DNA from: JAWPNA01 sp045402695
GTDB lineage: Bacteria; Acidobacteriota; Polarisedimenticolia; JACPZX01; DASXTC01
Direction of reading: 5' to 3'
Assembly (NCBI GenBank): GCA_045402695.1
Contig: JAWPNA010000352.1
Location: 1 to 7,856, forward strand
Length of the DNA: 7,856 nucleotides
Below, in pieces: positions 6,479 to 7,856 of this stretch (position 1 is its first letter; each line of letters begins with the position of its first letter). Under the pieces are notes generated by a model. It did no database searches. It was not told the DNA's origin and saw only the letters and a program-made list of their open reading frames with translations. The position numbers and the translations under genes are program-made.

Positions 6479-7495
6479 TCAGGCTCCCGCGCTCGTTCGC
6501 TCCTTGAGGAACGGCAGCACGCGGCGCACGAGACGGCCCGGAACCGCCAGCAGCGTGTAGTGGCCCTGCGGCTCCCACAGGATCGCGGGTCGCCTCCATC
6601 TCTCCCACAGATCGGCCACCGATCCCTTCAGCATGATCCGATCGTAGAGGCCCGACACCATCAGCAGACGATCCTTGGGCACGAGGGGCTTCAGGCGGCC
6701 CGGCGAGATGACGCCCCACGCGCGCTCCAGGTTCTCGCGGCGATCCATCCCCGACCAGGAGAGATCCTCGCGCACATTGACCCCCAGGCCCGTGTCGAGG
6801 ATCGGGGAGACGACGGAGCCCCCCGCTCCGCCGATCACGACGAAGTCGAGGTCGTCGCGCAGGCAGGCAGCGATCGCCGCGATGTAGCCGCCCAGCGAGT
6901 AGCCAATCAGGCCCACCGTTCGGTTGCCCCGATCGCGCAGCCAGTTCACCAGCCCGATCAGATCCGCCACGGCCTGGCGGAACGCCTCCACCGTCAGGAC
7001 CACGTCGCCGGACACCATCAGCTCGCCGCTGTAGGTGCCTCGCGGCGCGCGCTCGAAGTGAAATGGGTGCGACAGCAGCGCCACCGAGAAGCCGGCCCTC
7101 ACGAGCGGCTCGACGTAGACCAGCTCGATCCCCCTCACCCGATCGTGGGCCCATCCGTGCGAGAGCACGGCCACGGGGGCGTGCCGATCCGCCCTGTTGC
7201 GATAGAGGCGGCCGGTTGCCCGGTTGGTCTCCGTGTACGGATAGGCGCCGATGGGATGCAGTGTCTCGAAGGAGAACGACATCACCTCGGCAGGCCCGCC
7301 AGCCCCCATCTCGGAGAGTCTCAGGTCCGGCACGAAACCGTCGGCCGGATAGAATCCCCTCGGGTCGGCATAGTACTCCGTCCGGTCGAACGCCTCCCAC
7401 GCGCTGCCTTGCGTCTTGAGGATGCGACCGCGACGGAACGTGACCTTGTGCCAGATCCGGTAGGCGTCAATGAACTCGGCTGCAGGCCGAAGCAT
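6479..7495 (-). CDS. Alpha/beta hydrolase of unknown substrate
   Basis: A complete 338-residue alpha/beta-hydrolase-fold protein, probably cytosolic since no signal peptide or membrane helix is evident. The catalytic triad can be read from the order and context: nucleophile Ser200 in GYSLGG (198-203), acid Asp285 in SGLYDR (281-286), and His312 in QGHYTLL (310-316). SHGWAH at 112-117 is the likely oxyanion-hole loop. About 100 residues precede the core fold, longer than in minimal esterases, and include a Tyr/Trp/Phe-rich segment of unknown role. ABHD18-like or acetyl-xylan-esterase-like families are possible, but I do not recognise a specific one and name no function. The ATG at 7493-7495 is supported by GGGGAG eleven bases upstream. 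It follows lipA by 95 bases on the same strand, so co-transcription is possible, and it converges on hpnE. Confidence 0.85.
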   Translation of the reverse strand: MLRPAAEFIDAYRIWHKVTFRRGRILKTQGSAWEAFDRTEYYADPRGFYPADGFVPDLRLSEMGAGGPAEVMSFSFETLHPIGAYPYTETNRATGRLYRNRADRHAPVAVLSHGWAHDRVRGIELVYVEPLVRAGFSVALLSHPFHFERAPRGTYSGELMVSGDVVLTVEAFRQAVADLIGLVNWLRDRGNRTVGLIGYSLGGYIAAIAACLRDDLDFVVIGGAGGSVVSPILDTGLGVNVREDLSWSGMDRRENLERAWGVISPGRLKPLVPKDRLLMVSGLYDRIMLKGSVADLWERWRRPAILWEPQGHYTLLAVPGRLVRRVLPFLKERTSAGA

Positions 7496-7506
7496 GGGCT
7501 TACCGG

Positions 7507-7512
7507 CTCCCC
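7507..7512 (-). promoter_or_regulatory. Ribosome binding site of the hydrolase
   Basis: The minus strand reads GGGGAG, with eleven bases before the ATG at 7493-7495. The spacing is slightly long but acceptable, and no better start is seen nearby. The rest of the 95-base gap up to lipA shows only a short GC palindrome (7541-7554) and no convincing promoter. Confidence 0.45.
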
Positions 7513-7590
7513 ATTCCCATTGAGTACGTCACGGATTCGCCCGGCGCACGCCGGAGACCGAGCGAGCACAGACGGACAGCCGTGGCAGGG

Positions 7591-7856
7591 TCAAGAGAGA
7601 TCGACCGCCTGCTCGTGCGCATGGTAGGACGACCGCACCAGCGGCCCCGACTCGACGTGCCTGAAGCCGCGCGACAACCCCTCCTGCTTCAACCGCGCGA
7701 ACTCCTCCGGAGCGTAGTACCGCTCCACCGGCAGGTGCTTCATGCTCGGGCGCAGGTACTGCCCGATCGTCATGATCTCAACTCCCGAGTCCCTCAGATC
7801 GTCCATCACCGCCAGCAGCTCGGGCAGCGTCTCCCCCAATCCCACCATCACCCCCG
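7591..7856 (-). CDS. lipA: Lipoyl synthase LipA, C-terminal fragment (cut by window edge)
   Basis: The last 87 or so residues of lipoyl synthase, a radical-SAM enzyme that inserts two sulfurs into octanoyl groups on lipoyl domains of the 2-oxoacid dehydrogenases and the glycine cleavage H protein. The fragment opens with GVMVGLGET, continues with the family landmarks TIGQYLRPS and KHLPVERY, and ends with GPLVRSSYHAHEQ. The RSSY serine region is known to ligate the auxiliary iron-sulfur cluster that donates sulfur. The N-terminal two-thirds, including the CxxxCxxC radical-SAM site and the auxiliary-cluster cysteines, lies beyond the right edge, so the apparent GTG at 7849-7851 is not the start. 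The stop TGA at 7591-7593 is intact and nothing suggests a pseudogene. The hydrolase is next downstream; no lipB is seen in the window. Confidence 0.95.
   Translation of the reverse strand, partial: GVMVGLGETLPELLAVMDDLRDSGVEIMTIGQYLRPSMKHLPVERYYAPEEFARLKQEGLSRGFRHVESGPLVRSSYHAHEQAVDLS

Noticed and set aside
7541..7554. Palindrome CCGGCGCACGCCGG after lipA as a terminator
   Set aside because: Only five pairs with a four-base loop can form, and no U-run follows on the minus strand, so it does not qualify as an intrinsic terminator.
6362..7627. Plus-strand open frame of 421 codons opposite the hydrolase
   Set aside because: The hydrolase on the other strand has a clear triad and ribosome site. 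The plus-strand translation has no recognisable domain and overlaps the end of hpnE.
1..7856. CRISPR arrays, tRNA or rRNA genes, insertion sequences, toxin-antitoxin or defence genes
   Set aside because: No regularly spaced repeats, cloverleaf-like segments, transposase motifs or inverted terminal repeats were seen on either strand.

Overview
This is a GC-rich bacterial chromosomal window, about two-thirds G+C by eye, with strong third-position G/C use that leaves long spurious antisense ORFs open. It holds six complete protein genes and one partial gene. I see no tRNA, rRNA, CRISPR array, insertion sequence or phage gene, and every gap is shorter than 100 bases. The taxon cannot be fixed from the sequence. 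A hopanoid or squalene-making, GC-rich environmental bacterium (acidobacterial, Rokubacteria-like or deltaproteobacterial, for example) would fit, but this is inference.

Layout. On the minus strand, 12-1805 encodes an MsbA-like ABC exporter with a near-consensus sigma-70 promoter of its own at 1860-1887. Also on the minus strand, 1907-3343 encodes a PLP-dependent group II amino-acid decarboxylase. A 69-base divergent intergenic region (3344-3412) then separates it from a plus-strand operon at 3413-6471. That operon is hpnC, hpnD and hpnE, with an ATGA overlap between the first two and an 18-base gap before the third. Converging on hpnE with a 7-base gap is a minus-strand alpha/beta hydrolase (6479-7495). 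It is preceded on the same strand by the C-terminal end of lipoyl synthase lipA (7591 to the window edge).

How the genes work together. From established biochemistry, HpnD joins two farnesyl diphosphates into presqualene diphosphate, HpnC converts that to hydroxysqualene, and HpnE reduces it to squalene. The window therefore carries a complete FPP-to-squalene module. The next step, squalene-hopene cyclase or a C30 carotenoid desaturase, is not here. The exporter and decarboxylase are physical neighbours of this module, but nothing in the sequence proves a shared pathway. LipA and the hydrolase look like an unrelated flanking unit.

Novelty. I find no convincing evidence of an undescribed multi-gene system. 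The points most worth a second look are the alternative GC hairpins that enclose both candidate start codons of hpnE, the divergent decarboxylase/hpnC promoter region with no visible hpnC ribosome site, and the mixed-subfamily active-site motifs of the decarboxylase.
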